34,693 nt of DNA from Rhodospirillaceae bacterium. GTDB taxonomy: Bacteria > Pseudomonadota > Alphaproteobacteria > Thalassobaculales > Thalassobaculaceae. Each line of letters opens with the position of its first letter. Position 1 is the stretch's first letter. The notes under the pieces are model-generated. The model worked only from the letters and a program-made list of their open reading frames with translations, was not told where the DNA came from and did not search any database. The DNA lies in NCBI GenBank assembly GCA_002690995.1, contig NZGS01000143.1, positions 1-34,693 of the forward strand. Direction: 5' to 3'. The translations under genes and the position numbers were made by a program. Below, piece by piece: positions 25,628-34,461 of this stretch.

Positions 25628-26131
25628 ATGCAGAAATTTGGTATAGCGGGTTGGCAAAATAGCGGAAAGACAACACTTGTAAAACATCTTATTCCGACTT
25701 TTGCCAAAAAAGGGTTAACGGTTTCCACAATTAAACATGCACATCATAATTTTGATATAGATAAACCAGGAAAAGACTCCTACGAACATCGACGAGCTGG
25801 AGCTCAAGAAGTGCTTATATCTTCGAAACATCGATGGGCTCTAATTCATGAAAAACGTGAGAAAAACGAACCGAACTTGCATGAGTTGTTAAGTAAATTA
25901 AAGCCAGTAGATCTTGTCCTTATAGAGGGATTTAAAAAGGAAAATCACAGCAAATTGGAAGTACATCGTGGCAAGCTTGGGAAAGAGTTGATTTGTCAAA
26001 CTGACCCTAAAATATGTATGGTAGTAAGCGATATAAAACTTTCCGGTCTCGACATTCCTGTGTTTGATATAAGCGATTACAACGCGATATCGGAATTTAT
26101 AATTGAATTTTTAAAACTAAAAGTGACGTAA
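25628..26131 (+). CDS. mobB: Molybdopterin-guanine dinucleotide biosynthesis protein B
   Basis: A 167-residue P-loop GTPase-like protein. Walker A is GWQNSGKTT near residues 7-15, followed by the family's STIKHAHHNFDIDKPGKDSYEHRRAGA and, later, VLIEGFKKENHSKLEVHR. MobB binds GTP and assists MobA in attaching GMP to molybdopterin; it is helpful rather than essential in E. coli. No mobA is seen nearby. It is separated from moeA by three bases, so the two are translated from one transcript. Confidence 0.92.
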   Translation: MQKFGIAGWQNSGKTTLVKHLIPTFAKKGLTVSTIKHAHHNFDIDKPGKDSYEHRRAGAQEVLISSKHRWALIHEKREKNEPNLHELLSKLKPVDLVLIEGFKKENHSKLEVHRGKLGKELICQTDPKICMVVSDIKLSGLDIPVFDISDYNAISEFIIEFLKLKVT

Positions 26132-26134
26132 AAT

Positions 26135-27406
26135 ATGGTCCAATTAACCAGTGATTGTTTTGCTTTTGGAGGTAGGCTAACCAGAATAGACGAGGCTCTG
26201 CAATCTATACTGGAGAGCCTTGCAATAAAACCAGAGACCGAACAAATTTCACTTAATAGAGCGTTGAATAGATTTCTGGCAGAAGATGTTATTGCCTTGG
26301 AAAATGTTCCGGCAGACAATAATTCTGCAGTCGATGGTTATTCAATTTTCTTTGATGACTTAAATGAAACGGGAAGCACAGCATTGCCCGTAATAGGAAA
26401 GGCTGCTGCTGGGAGGCCCTTAAATTGTATACAAAAAAGAGGGGAGGCAGTGAGAATATTTACAGGCGCTGTGATGCCACATGGCGCAAACTCAGAAGAT
26501 CCTGATACCGTTCTTATGCAAGAGGACATCCAACTTGAAAATGAAAAAGTAATAATCCCGCCTGGGATAAAACGTGGATCGAATAGACGGTTGTTAGGAG
26601 AGGATATAGTCGCTGGTACGCGCGTGCTAGAAGCAGGAATGCGATTAAGACCGCAGGATATTGGATTGGCCGCAGCTACAGGTAAAGCTTTGTTGAGTGT
26701 TCGAAAACCACTGCGTGTAGCTGTATTTTCTACAGGTGATGAAGTGACAGATCCTGGTGAAGAGCTCGCCAGAGGAAAAATTTACGACTCTAACCGTTTT
26801 ACTCTAATGAATTTACTTACAACCCTTGGATGCGAAGTGGAAGATATAGGTATTATCCCTGACAAACCTGCCCTCATCGAAAAAGCGGTAGCATCATCGT
26901 TTCAACAGAGAGATTTGATCATTACTTCAGGAGGGGTATCAACTGGTGAGGAAGATCATATAAAAAACTTTATTGAAAAGACAGGCCAACTGCTATTTTG
27001 GAGATTAGCTATCAAACCAGGGAGGCCTGTTGCTCTCGGCCGATTGAAAGGAACGTTTTTTATTGGGTTACCTGGAAATCCTGTTGCTGCGATGGTAACC
27101 TTTCTTAAAATTGCTCGCCCAATAATTCTTCATCTTTCTGGCGCTAAAGACATTTATCCACGACCGCTTATTGGTCGCGCAGATTTTGATTACACTAAAA
27201 AACCAGAACGGAAAGAGTTCGTTAGGGTAAAAGTAGATGAAAATGAAAAAGAAGGGCTAGTTTTTCGTAAGTATAAAAAAGAGGGTGCGGGAATACTCTC
27301 TTCATTAGTTTTTGCAGATGGCTTGGTTGAATTATCGGAGGAGGCAACAAGAATTAGGAAAGGAGACACCGTGAAGTATTTTCCATTTAGTGAGTTTGGG
27401 ATATGA
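26135..27406 (+). CDS. moeA: Molybdopterin molybdenumtransferase
   Basis: A 423-residue MoeA. Seen are the domain III entry NNSAVDGYSIF (the family usually has NSAMDGYA), IFTGAVMPHGA, the VFSTGDEV...GKIYDSNRFTL block, ITSGGVSTGEEDHIK and GLPGNPVAAMVTF, which together form the active site where molybdate is inserted into adenylylated molybdopterin. A C-terminal beta-barrel domain IV follows. Length is normal. It begins three bases after mobB, and its stop overlaps the moaD start (ATGA at 27403), indicating translational coupling. Confidence 0.95.
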   Translation: MVQLTSDCFAFGGRLTRIDEALQSILESLAIKPETEQISLNRALNRFLAEDVIALENVPADNNSAVDGYSIFFDDLNETGSTALPVIGKAAAGRPLNCIQKRGEAVRIFTGAVMPHGANSEDPDTVLMQEDIQLENEKVIIPPGIKRGSNRRLLGEDIVAGTRVLEAGMRLRPQDIGLAAATGKALLSVRKPLRVAVFSTGDEVTDPGEELARGKIYDSNRFTLMNLLTTLGCEVEDIGIIPDKPALIEKAVASSFQQRDLIITSGGVSTGEEDHIKNFIEKTGQLLFWRLAIKPGRPVALGRLKGTFFIGLPGNPVAAMVTFLKIARPIILHLSGAKDIYPRPLIGRADFDYTKKPERKEFVRVKVDENEKEGLVFRKYKKEGAGILSSLVFADGLVELSEEATRIRKGDTVKYFPFSEFGI

Positions 27407-27654
27407 AACTTCTTTATTTTGCCTGGATCAGGACAAACTTAGGCGTCTCAGAGGAGTCAGTTGACGTCCCATCTGAAATAAATGATGTGAGGGCTCTTTT
27501 AGATTGGCTAGTCAATCGAGGTGAAAGCTATAAAGCTGTTTTCAGTGATCTCAGCCTCATTCGCGTTGCGGTAAATCAGGAGTATGTTGATCTAGATAAT
27601 GCAATTACTAAAGGCGATGAGATTGCTTTCTTCCCGCCGGTGACCGGAGGTTAA
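27403..27654 (+). CDS. moaD: Molybdopterin synthase sulfur carrier subunit
   Basis: An 83-residue ubiquitin-fold protein ending in the required Gly-Gly tail (FFPPVTGG), whose C-terminus is thiocarboxylated to donate sulfur to precursor Z/cPMP. The N-terminal LLYFAWIRTNLGVSEE strand fits the family. It partners with MoaE, encoded immediately downstream. The start overlaps the moeA stop by four bases. Confidence 0.94.
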   Translation: MKLLYFAWIRTNLGVSEESVDVPSEINDVRALLDWLVNRGESYKAVFSDLSLIRVAVNQEYVDLDNAITKGDEIAFFPPVTGG

Positions 27655-27658
27655 TGTT

Positions 27659-28111
27659 TTGATAAGGGTGCAACGAGAAGATTTCGACATGGGACTGGAG
27701 TTAGCAAAACTAACAAAAAACAATCACAAAGTAGGAGGCCTAACTTCGTTTGTTGGGCTTGTTCGCGATATTGCAGCGCCGGAAAAAATCTCGTCTATGA
27801 CGCTTGAACACTATCCTGGGATGACGGAAAAACAACTTGAACATATTGAGTCCATTGCGAATCAAAGATGGCACCTTGAAGCCAGTCTCATCATCCATAG
27901 GTATGGAAAATTAGATTTAGGTGACCAAATCGTTTTGGTTGCATGTGCTTCATCGCATCGTGGAGAGGCATTTGAAGCATGCCACTTTTTAATAGACTGG
28001 TTAAAGACTAAAGCACCATTTTGGAAGCTAGAAGAAACGGCTTCAGGCTCCAAGTGGGTTAAAGCTATTGATGCAGACAAAGACGCGGCTCATCGCTGGT
28101 CCCTTAAGTGA
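27659..28111 (+). CDS. moaE: Molybdopterin synthase catalytic subunit
   Basis: A 150-residue MoaE. Conserved segments include GGLTSFVGLVRD, LEHYPGMTEKQLEHI, IIHRYGKLDLGDQIVLV, SSHRGEAFEACHFLIDWLKTKAPFWKLE with the catalytic lysines, and the terminal WVKA. MoaE and MoaD form the heterotetramer that converts cPMP to molybdopterin. The start is TTG 27659, supported by GGAGG eight bases upstream that overlaps the moaD stop; the nearby ATG at 27654 is out of frame and meets a stop. It is the last gene of the Moco run and converges on fmt. Confidence 0.94.
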   Translation: MIRVQREDFDMGLELAKLTKNNHKVGGLTSFVGLVRDIAAPEKISSMTLEHYPGMTEKQLEHIESIANQRWHLEASLIIHRYGKLDLGDQIVLVACASSHRGEAFEACHFLIDWLKTKAPFWKLEETASGSKWVKAIDADKDAAHRWSLK

Positions 28112-28123
28112 AGTGGAGTGCTC

Positions 28124-29068
28124 TCAAGATAACTTAGTTCCTTTCGATATTGGACTGCCGTTTAGATATTCAGTAGCGGACATCACTTTTTTTCCCTCTT
28201 TTTGCAAACGCAATAAGCGAAGACAGCCTTGACCGCACGAAATGGTGAGATTGTCATCAACAGTTTCCCCAGGCGGAGATATTTGCTTCGATGCTGGAGT
28301 TACCTGCGTTTCAAAAATTTTGACTCTTGAACCATTGATTTCCGTCCAAGCGCCGGGCCAGGGGTATAGAGCCCTAACTAACTTTTCAATCTCCAGTGCG
28401 GACTTATTCCAATCTATATGTCCGTCATCCCGGGAGAGTTTACTCGCATAGGAGGCTCCCGACAGTGGCTGCTTTACTGCCTCCAGGGCGCCGTTATCAA
28501 TGCCATTAAGTGTGGTGTTTATTATATCTGCACCAAGATTGGATAGTAATTGATGTAAGGTCTCTCCTGTGGTTTGGTCTGTGATCTCTACTTCGCTTCT
28601 AGTAAACATAGGGCCAGTATCTAATTGTTCGTCCATCTGCATAATGGTAATGCCAGTCTTGGAATCACCGGCCATTATAGCGCGTTGTATTGGGGCTGCT
28701 CCTCTCCAACGAGGAAGTATTGAGGCGTGTATGTTTATGCAACCAAGACGGGGTGCTTGAAGAAATGCCTTTGGCAAAATAAGGCCATATGCTATCACAA
28801 TTGCGGCATCTAACCTTAGTGCCTCAAAATATAGCTGTTCCCCATCATTTTTCAAACTATGGGGCGTTTTAACGGTAAGCCCGTTCAACTCTGCCAAACA
28901 ATGCACTGGAGAGATTTTATCTTTTTTCCCCCTGCCGGCTGGGCGAGGTGGCTGGGTGTAAACCGCACGGATATCATGGCCGAAAGAAAGAAGAGATTGA
29001 AGTGTTGGTACGGAAAATTCCGGTGTACCCATAAACGCTAGTCTAAGCTTTTTATTATTTTTCGACAT
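28124..29068 (-). CDS. fmt: Methionyl-tRNA formyltransferase
   Basis: A 314-residue Fmt. The formyl-tetrahydrofolate-binding Rossmann domain opens with FMGTPEFSVPTL. The catalytic trio sits in INIHASILPRWRGAAPIQ (Asn, His) and MDEQLDTGPM (Asp). A C-terminal barrel domain binds tRNA, with KLSRDDGHIDW and ALYPWPGAWTE. It formylates initiator Met-tRNA in the cytoplasm. The gene follows def by 19 bp on the same strand, the standard def-fmt operon. Confidence 0.96.
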   Translation of the reverse strand: MSKNNKKLRLAFMGTPEFSVPTLQSLLSFGHDIRAVYTQPPRPAGRGKKDKISPVHCLAELNGLTVKTPHSLKNDGEQLYFEALRLDAAIVIAYGLILPKAFLQAPRLGCINIHASILPRWRGAAPIQRAIMAGDSKTGITIMQMDEQLDTGPMFTRSEVEITDQTTGETLHQLLSNLGADIINTTLNGIDNGALEAVKQPLSGASYASKLSRDDGHIDWNKSALEIEKLVRALYPWPGAWTEINGSRVKIFETQVTPASKQISPPGETVDDNLTISCGQGCLRLLRLQKEGKKVMSATEYLNGSPISKGTKLS

Positions 29069-29087
29069 AAGCCTTTATCAGCAAACC

Positions 29088-29603
29088 CTAATGAACCTGT
29101 TCTTTTTTAGCCTTAACCATTTTTTTGAGTATCATATTGCGTTTAAGCGAAGAAAGGTGATCCACAAAGAGAATGCCATTCAGATGATCTATCTCATGTT
29201 GAATACAAACTGACAGCAAACCATCGACATCAATGGTTTGCTGTTTATTTTTTTCATCAGTATATCTTACTCGCGCCTCGGCTGGCCTTGTAACTTCAGC
29301 ATAAAACCCAGGAAGTGAAAGGCACCCCTCCTCTTGGGTAGTAAGTTCTTTCGATACAGAAACCAATTCTGGGTTGATCATGCGATATGGCTTGGGGGCT
29401 TCGTTTTTGGGTGAACAGTCGACCACGATAATTCTCTGTTTCACACCCACTTGTGGTGCAGCAAGACCAATCCCCGGTGCTTGATACATAGTTTCTAACA
29501 TGTCTTCCATGAGACTTAGAATGTTGTCATTTATTTCGCTAACCTGTGTGCACTTGGTTTTAAGCACAGGATCTGGAGCCCAAACTATCGGCATAACGGC
29601 CAT
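29088..29603 (-). CDS. def: Peptide deformylase
   Basis: A 171-residue deformylase with all three motifs: GIGLAAPQVG, EGCLSLPG (metal-binding Cys) and QHEIDHLNG (two metal-binding His and catalytic Glu). It removes the N-formyl group from nascent proteins. The frame remains open upstream to 29720, but ATG 29603 is chosen because AAGG lies seven bases upstream, the resulting MAVMPIVWAPDPVLK start is typical, and the upstream extension contains no family residues and includes a tandem repeat. It leads the def-fmt operon and is divergent from rmuC. Confidence 0.95.
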   Translation of the reverse strand: MAVMPIVWAPDPVLKTKCTQVSEINDNILSLMEDMLETMYQAPGIGLAAPQVGVKQRIIVVDCSPKNEAPKPYRMINPELVSVSKELTTQEEGCLSLPGFYAEVTRPAEARVRYTDEKNKQQTIDVDGLLSVCIQHEIDHLNGILFVDHLSSLKRNMILKKMVKAKKEQVH

Positions 29604-29658
29604 TCTATTACCTTTTAAATTTTTACGAAAATAGGTACGGCATGAAAAGTTATGCGTC

Positions 29659-29690
29659 AAGTGGTAGCCAAGGTAAGTGGTAGCCAAGGG
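29659..29690. repeat. Tandem 16-bp repeat upstream of def
   Basis: Two head-to-tail copies of AAGTGGTAGCCAAGG(T/G) occupy 29659-29674 and 29675-29690, differing only in the last base. They lie in the 148-bp def/rmuC divergent spacer, about 55-90 bases upstream of the def ATG. They may be a simple slippage duplication or paired binding sites; nothing further can be read. Confidence 0.6.
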
Positions 29691-29751
29691 TAGGCTCTCT
29701 GGACGCTTCATTCGATACAATATAGTGTGGTGATTGTAACAACTATTCTAG

Positions 29752-30969
29752 ATGGATACTGTTTTTGTGGATTTAGATTTATTTTTAATAATACTACCGA
29801 TCCTTTTTTCATTCGTTTTGTTACTATTTGTAGTTGTTAGGAATGGGGCTTCAACCAGACAAGTGATTAGAGAACTCCAGGAGACCCGCACCTCGACAAA
29901 AGATACAACCGATAAATTGGCTATTACTCAAGGGGAGTTGGCTGGGCGCTTAAACCAATTATCAGAAACCCAGTTAACAAATCAAAACCGGTTAGTTGAT
30001 TTGATGCAGTCCCAAGAGCGAGCAGTTAGTCAAAAACTTGAAGAGCGGTTAGGGGATCTTGGACAAAGATTTGGCGAGGGGATGGAAAAATCTCGCGTCA
30101 GTCAACAAACAAGTCTTGGTGAACTTAAGGAAAGATTAGTAAGAATAGATGCTGCACAAAAAAACATAGAAGAATTGTCTAGTCAGGTAGTTGGACTCCA
30201 GGATATTCTCTCTAATAAACAAGCACGCGGTGCTTTTGGCGAAGTGCAACTCGCAGATCTAGTAAAATCAATTATGCCGCCAAATTTTTATAGTTTTCAA
30301 GCTACTTTATCCGGGGGTAGAAGAGTTGATTGCTTATTGAATTTACCCTACCCGCCCGGACCGATAGCTATAGATGCAAAGTTTCCGTTGGAGTCGTATC
30401 GGTTACTAGTAGACGCTGAGAGTGATCGTGATAGAAACCAAGCAAGAAAATCACTTGCCACAGACGTATTGAAGCATGTCAGTGATATATCAGCGAAGTA
30501 TATTGTCCCCGGGGAAACCGCTGAGTCTGCTTTATTATTTTTACCATCTGAAGCTGTCTATGCTGAGCTTCATGCAAATTTACCAGAGGTAGTTGAGAAG
30601 TCATGGAAGTCTAAGGTATGGGTCGTCTCTCCAACCACTTTGATGGCAACGTTGAATACTATAAGAGCTATTTTGAAAGACTCACAGATGAGGGAGCAAG
30701 CTCATGTTATTCAGCGAGAAATAATGGTGCTTTTACAGGATGTAGGACGATTAGACGGGCGGGTGGGAAAGTTGGAGAATCATTTCCGGCAAGCGGAGGA
30801 TGATTTAAGACAAATACGAGTTTCTACCGAAAAGATAACAAAACGAGGCAATAAAATAGAGGAAATCGAGCTGGAGGTAGAGGCAAACCAGTCTATTATC
30901 GGAACGGAAGGGAATAAATCCGTTGATACTTCCTATCCAAGTTTAAACCTTCAAAAAAAATCAGAATAG
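29752..30969 (+). CDS. rmuC: DNA recombination protein RmuC
   Basis: A 405-residue RmuC. It opens with a membrane-spanning segment (about 8-30, LFLIILPILFSFVLLLFVVV), then a long coiled coil (about 40-155), then the RmuC nuclease-like domain with GAFGEVQLADLV, LSGGRRVDCLL, IAIDAKFPLESY, ALLFLPSEAVYAEL and VWVVSPTTLMATL. RmuC limits recombination at inverted repeats; the domain is related to restriction-endonuclease folds, and the conserved DAKFP is part of the putative active site. It is divergent from def-fmt. Membrane anchoring is inferred from the hydrophobic N-terminus. Confidence 0.93.
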   Translation: MDTVFVDLDLFLIILPILFSFVLLLFVVVRNGASTRQVIRELQETRTSTKDTTDKLAITQGELAGRLNQLSETQLTNQNRLVDLMQSQERAVSQKLEERLGDLGQRFGEGMEKSRVSQQTSLGELKERLVRIDAAQKNIEELSSQVVGLQDILSNKQARGAFGEVQLADLVKSIMPPNFYSFQATLSGGRRVDCLLNLPYPPGPIAIDAKFPLESYRLLVDAESDRDRNQARKSLATDVLKHVSDISAKYIVPGETAESALLFLPSEAVYAELHANLPEVVEKSWKSKVWVVSPTTLMATLNTIRAILKDSQMREQAHVIQREIMVLLQDVGRLDGRVGKLENHFRQAEDDLRQIRVSTEKITKRGNKIEEIELEVEANQSIIGTEGNKSVDTSYPSLNLQKKSE

Positions 30970-31007
30970 GTTGCTAAGCCTATTATCGAGCAAACTGTTT
31001 ATACATG

Positions 31008-31027
31008 CCCAATACAATGGGGTTTTT
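31008..31027 (+). terminator. Weak possible terminator after rmuC
   Basis: A four-pair CCCA/TGGG stem with a six-base loop lies about 40 bases after the rmuC stop, followed by one G and five T residues. The stem is very short, so confidence is low. It sits in the 198-bp gap between rmuC and the MmgE/PrpD gene, in which nothing else was recognised beyond the ribosome-binding site at the right end. Confidence 0.25.
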
Positions 31028-31167
31028 AACTCCCTTTTGATATAGTCTTCATCAGAATTTTGATCTTTCGATCGAGGACTAATCTATTTAATACTCTTAA
31101 TTGACGTCGTGGCTGCATAAGCTTACTTTGGGCTGGTAGAATGATGTGGTTTCCAAGGAGGTCTAAT

Positions 31168-32574
31168 ATGTCTGAAACAAAAAAGCTGGCAGACTTTGCC
31201 GCAAACCTCTCGTTCGATGATATTCCAAAAGATGTTGTAGAGCGGATAAAGTTTTTAGTTATGGACACTGTTGGTATATCAATTCGTGCCATGCATGACG
31301 CAGAATCAACTCCAGCGCTTCTCTCTGCCAGCCAAGCCATGGGCTATCTTGGGGGTCAAAGCAGGGTCATGGGAAGCAGCGCCACATACACCCCACCTGC
31401 AGCAGCCATGATTAACGGGACATTGGCGCATAGCTTAGACTTCGACGACACGCATGCGGCGGGGTCGCTTCATACTAGCGCCCCTATAATCCCAGCTGCC
31501 TTCGCTGCGGCTGAAATGACTGGAGCAAGTGGTAGCGACGTGATCACAGCGATCGCAGCGGGCTTTGAAGTGCAAATTAGACTGAGTTTGGCTCTGAATC
31601 CTACAGAGCATTACAAGAGAGGATATCATCCCTCAGCAACTTGTGGGACCTTCGGCGCAGCGGCCGCAGCTGGATCGATCTTTAAATTAGATAGCGAAAA
31701 TATGGAGAGTGCATTCGGAATAGCAGAGTGCCAGACTTCTGGCTCAATGAGATTTCTGGCTGACGGTGCTTGGACGAAACGCTTCCAAGTCGGCTACGCC
31801 GGGCATAACGGATTGATAGCTGCTTGCCTTGCCCGCGAGGGATTCAAGGGGCCAATAGGTTCAGTCGAAGGCAAGGATGGGTTTCTACAATCATATGCCC
31901 CTAACCCTGATTTAGGAAAGGCTGCTCAGAACCTTGGCAAAGTTTGGGAAACTATGAATATCGCTGTCAAACCTTATCCCTCTTGTAGATATAGTCATGC
32001 GGCGATGGGAGCGCTTGCAGAAGTTCGGAGTAAACATCAAATAACTCATGAAGAAGTCAAGTCTGTAGAGGTGGGATTACCGCATACAGGCTGGCGTATA
32101 ATTGGCGAAACCGATGACGTTAAGCGAAGACCAGTTGGAGCCGTAGATGGCCAATTTTCAATGCCATTTTGTGGCGCGGTAGTTTTAAGGCAGGGAACCA
32201 TGGGTTGGGATGATTATGCAAAACATTTGAATGATGCCTCAACGCTAGAGCTAGCTGGGAAGTTCACCACGGTAACCGATGCTTGGGCTGAATCTGAGTA
32301 TCCGGCCAATATGGCAGGGATAGTGAGGGTAAAAACGGAGCGAGGTAATTTTGAGGAGAAAGTCTCAGTTCCTAAGGGTGAGCCAAGCAATTTTATGACG
32401 TCAATTGAAGCGCGAGAGAAGTTTGACGACTTGGTCTCACCGTATCTTCAAAAAAATCAGCTTGACGAGTTGGTAGATGTCCTCCTCACTTTAGATAAAG
32501 AGAAGTCAATAATTGCGATGTTGGATCTCACGAGGTCTCAAGATAATACACTGCGAATGGCAGGGGAAGATTAA
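31168..32574 (+). CDS. MmgE/PrpD family protein
   Basis: A 468-residue member of the MmgE/PrpD family (2-methylcitrate dehydratase, cis-aconitate decarboxylase and relatives). Family landmarks: DTVGISIRA near the N-terminus, NGTLAHSLDFDDTH with the active-site Asp/His region, GYHPSATCGTFGAAAAAG, and KPYPSCRYSHAAMGAL. ATG 31168 is chosen because AAGGAGG lies seven bases upstream; the frame is open back to 31141 without such a site. Neither prpB/prpC nor other methylcitrate genes are adjacent; instead MaoC and acyl-CoA dehydrogenase genes follow, suggesting another organic-acid substrate. It probably starts an operon. Confidence 0.88.
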   Translation: MSETKKLADFAANLSFDDIPKDVVERIKFLVMDTVGISIRAMHDAESTPALLSASQAMGYLGGQSRVMGSSATYTPPAAAMINGTLAHSLDFDDTHAAGSLHTSAPIIPAAFAAAEMTGASGSDVITAIAAGFEVQIRLSLALNPTEHYKRGYHPSATCGTFGAAAAAGSIFKLDSENMESAFGIAECQTSGSMRFLADGAWTKRFQVGYAGHNGLIAACLAREGFKGPIGSVEGKDGFLQSYAPNPDLGKAAQNLGKVWETMNIAVKPYPSCRYSHAAMGALAEVRSKHQITHEEVKSVEVGLPHTGWRIIGETDDVKRRPVGAVDGQFSMPFCGAVVLRQGTMGWDDYAKHLNDASTLELAGKFTTVTDAWAESEYPANMAGIVRVKTERGNFEEKVSVPKGEPSNFMTSIEAREKFDDLVSPYLQKNQLDELVDVLLTLDKEKSIIAMLDLTRSQDNTLRMAGED

Positions 32575-32583
32575 GGGGCGTCA

Positions 32584-33099
32584 ATGTCTTACGAAAGTAG
32601 AGCTGTTCAAAGCGGAGAAGGCAACCGTTTTCGCGAAGAAATTGGTCGGTACTTCGAAGACTTTAATGTCGGAGACGTTTACGAGCATCGACCAGGTAGG
32701 ACTATAAATGAGGCGGATAACTCCTGGTTTACGCTTTTGACGATGAATACTCATCCGCTTCACTTTGACGCAGAATATGCGAAAGATAGTGAATTCGGTA
32801 AAATTTTGGTAAATTCTTGCCTCACGTTGTCCATTGTTGCCGGGATGAGTGTGAGTGATGTGAGCCAAAAGGCTATTGCAAATCTTGGATGGACAGACAT
32901 TAGACTTCCAGCTCCTGTTTTCATAGGCGACACAATTTATGCTGAAACTGAGGTGCTAGAGAAGCGGGAATCAAAATCTCGCCCAACACAAGGAATTGTC
33001 TCTGTGAGAACTAAAGGGACAAAATCGGATGGGACCGTGTTTATGACTTTCGACCGCACGATATTAGTAGCAAAACACGGACACGGAATTGAAAAATAA
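32584..33099 (+). CDS. MaoC-family acyl-CoA hydratase
   Basis: A 171-residue hot-dog-fold hydratase. Seen are RYFEDFNVGDVYEHRPGRTI, then MNTHPLHFDAEYAKDSEFGK, the hydratase-2-type motif with active-site His, and later NLGWTDIRLPAPVFIGDTIYAETEVLEKRESKSRP, a block shared with mesaconyl-CoA-hydratase-like MaoC proteins. It should hydrate an unsaturated, possibly branched, acyl-CoA. It begins 9 bp after the MmgE/PrpD stop and is followed by an acyl-CoA dehydrogenase, which would generate such an unsaturated product. The substrate assignment is inference. Confidence 0.85.
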   Translation: MSYESRAVQSGEGNRFREEIGRYFEDFNVGDVYEHRPGRTINEADNSWFTLLTMNTHPLHFDAEYAKDSEFGKILVNSCLTLSIVAGMSVSDVSQKAIANLGWTDIRLPAPVFIGDTIYAETEVLEKRESKSRPTQGIVSVRTKGTKSDGTVFMTFDRTILVAKHGHGIEK

Positions 33100-33147
33100 T
33101 TAACCACTCAAAAAAATTTAAAAAAGGAAAGTAAGAGAGAATTAGAT

Positions 33148-34323
33148 ATGGCTGTAGCTGAAGATTTTTCGTTTGAAGAAAGACAAGAACAGGAAAGAAT
33201 GGTTTTGGAGAGTGTCGACCGCTTTCTTGATAAAGACGTAGCACCCTACGCACATGACTTAGAAGCTGATGATACCTACCCTCAGAAAATTGTGGATAAA
33301 ATGGTTGATATGGGACTTTTTGGAGCCACGATTGGTGCCGAATACGGCGGTCTTGGTTTGTCCGTGTCCACATACGCAAAAATTGTTGAGCGGGTCTCAA
33401 CCGTGTGGATGTCTGTTTCGGGCATCTTCAATTCACATCTTATAATGGCTGCGGCGGTCGAGCGGGCTGGAACTGACGAGCAGAAGGCGAAATGGCTGCC
33501 AAAATTTGCGTCAGGGGAATTGAGAGGTGGCATAGCTCTTACAGAACCTGATGCAGGTACTGACCTTCAAGGTATACGCACTAGAGCGGACAAATCTGGA
33601 AACGGATACTCTCTAAATGGAGCTAAAACTTGGATTAGTAATGCAGTCGAAGGTGGTGTTTTGGCAATTTTAGCAAAAACGGACCCTGAAGCAGAACCCC
33701 GGCATAAAGGTATGAGCCTTTTTCTTGTAGAAAAAAGCTCCGAATTCCAAGTATCGAAAAGAATGAAAAAATTGGGATATAAAGGGATCGATTCTGGTGA
33801 GTTTGTGTTAGATGATCTGTTTGTTCCAGGCGAAAATTTAATTGGTGGCGTTGAAGGCAGAGGGCTCCAGCAAATCCTGAGCGGCTTAGAACTCGGTCGA
33901 ATAAATGTTGCAGCAAGAGGCGTTGGCATCGCAAAGGCGTGTTTACTGAAGTCAGTTGAGTATGCGCAAGTTAGGAAGACATTCGGGAAACCAATCGCGG
34001 ATCATCAATCCATACAGATTAAGCTTGCTGATATGGCTACACAGGTTGAGTCTGCACGGCTGCTAACCGAACAAGCTGCAGCAGCCTATGACAAGGGTGA
34101 ACGTTGTGATATGGAAGCTGGGATGGCAAAGCTTGCTGCTAGTGAAGCTGCTTTATACAACAGCCTTGAGGCAATGAGATTACACGGTGCTTACGGCTAT
34201 TCGAAAGAATTTGACATAGAGCGTTATTACAGAGATGCACCATTGTTGGCTATTGGTGAGGGTACTAACGAGCTTCAGAAGTTGATAATAGCAAAGCAAT
34301 TAATAGCAAGAAATCCTGTCTAG
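33148..34323 (+). CDS. Acyl-CoA dehydrogenase family protein
   Basis: A 391-residue flavoprotein of normal family length. It shows ALTEPDAGTDLQGIRTRA (FAD and acyl contacts), KTWISNA, VRKTFGKPIADHQSIQ and a C-terminal LLAIGEGTNELQ, with glutamate in a position used as the catalytic base by many family members. It should introduce a 2,3 double bond into an acyl-CoA, passing electrons to electron-transfer flavoprotein. Sequence alone does not identify chain length or branching. It lies 48 bp after the MaoC gene and is probably in the same operon. Confidence 0.92.
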   Translation: MAVAEDFSFEERQEQERMVLESVDRFLDKDVAPYAHDLEADDTYPQKIVDKMVDMGLFGATIGAEYGGLGLSVSTYAKIVERVSTVWMSVSGIFNSHLIMAAAVERAGTDEQKAKWLPKFASGELRGGIALTEPDAGTDLQGIRTRADKSGNGYSLNGAKTWISNAVEGGVLAILAKTDPEAEPRHKGMSLFLVEKSSEFQVSKRMKKLGYKGIDSGEFVLDDLFVPGENLIGGVEGRGLQQILSGLELGRINVAARGVGIAKACLLKSVEYAQVRKTFGKPIADHQSIQIKLADMATQVESARLLTEQAAAAYDKGERCDMEAGMAKLAASEAALYNSLEAMRLHGAYGYSKEFDIERYYRDAPLLAIGEGTNELQKLIIAKQLIARNPV

Positions 34324-34461
34324 ATAAGCTAAGTCAGTCAAATCCAAACTCAACTGGTGTTTGCTGGTTGTAAACTGATCGGTAGAACAACTTTTAGTTG
34401 ATCCTGCGCTGGAAACAATGATTCAATAACTGTCCGCGATAAACGGTCAAGCGAGGAGCCT

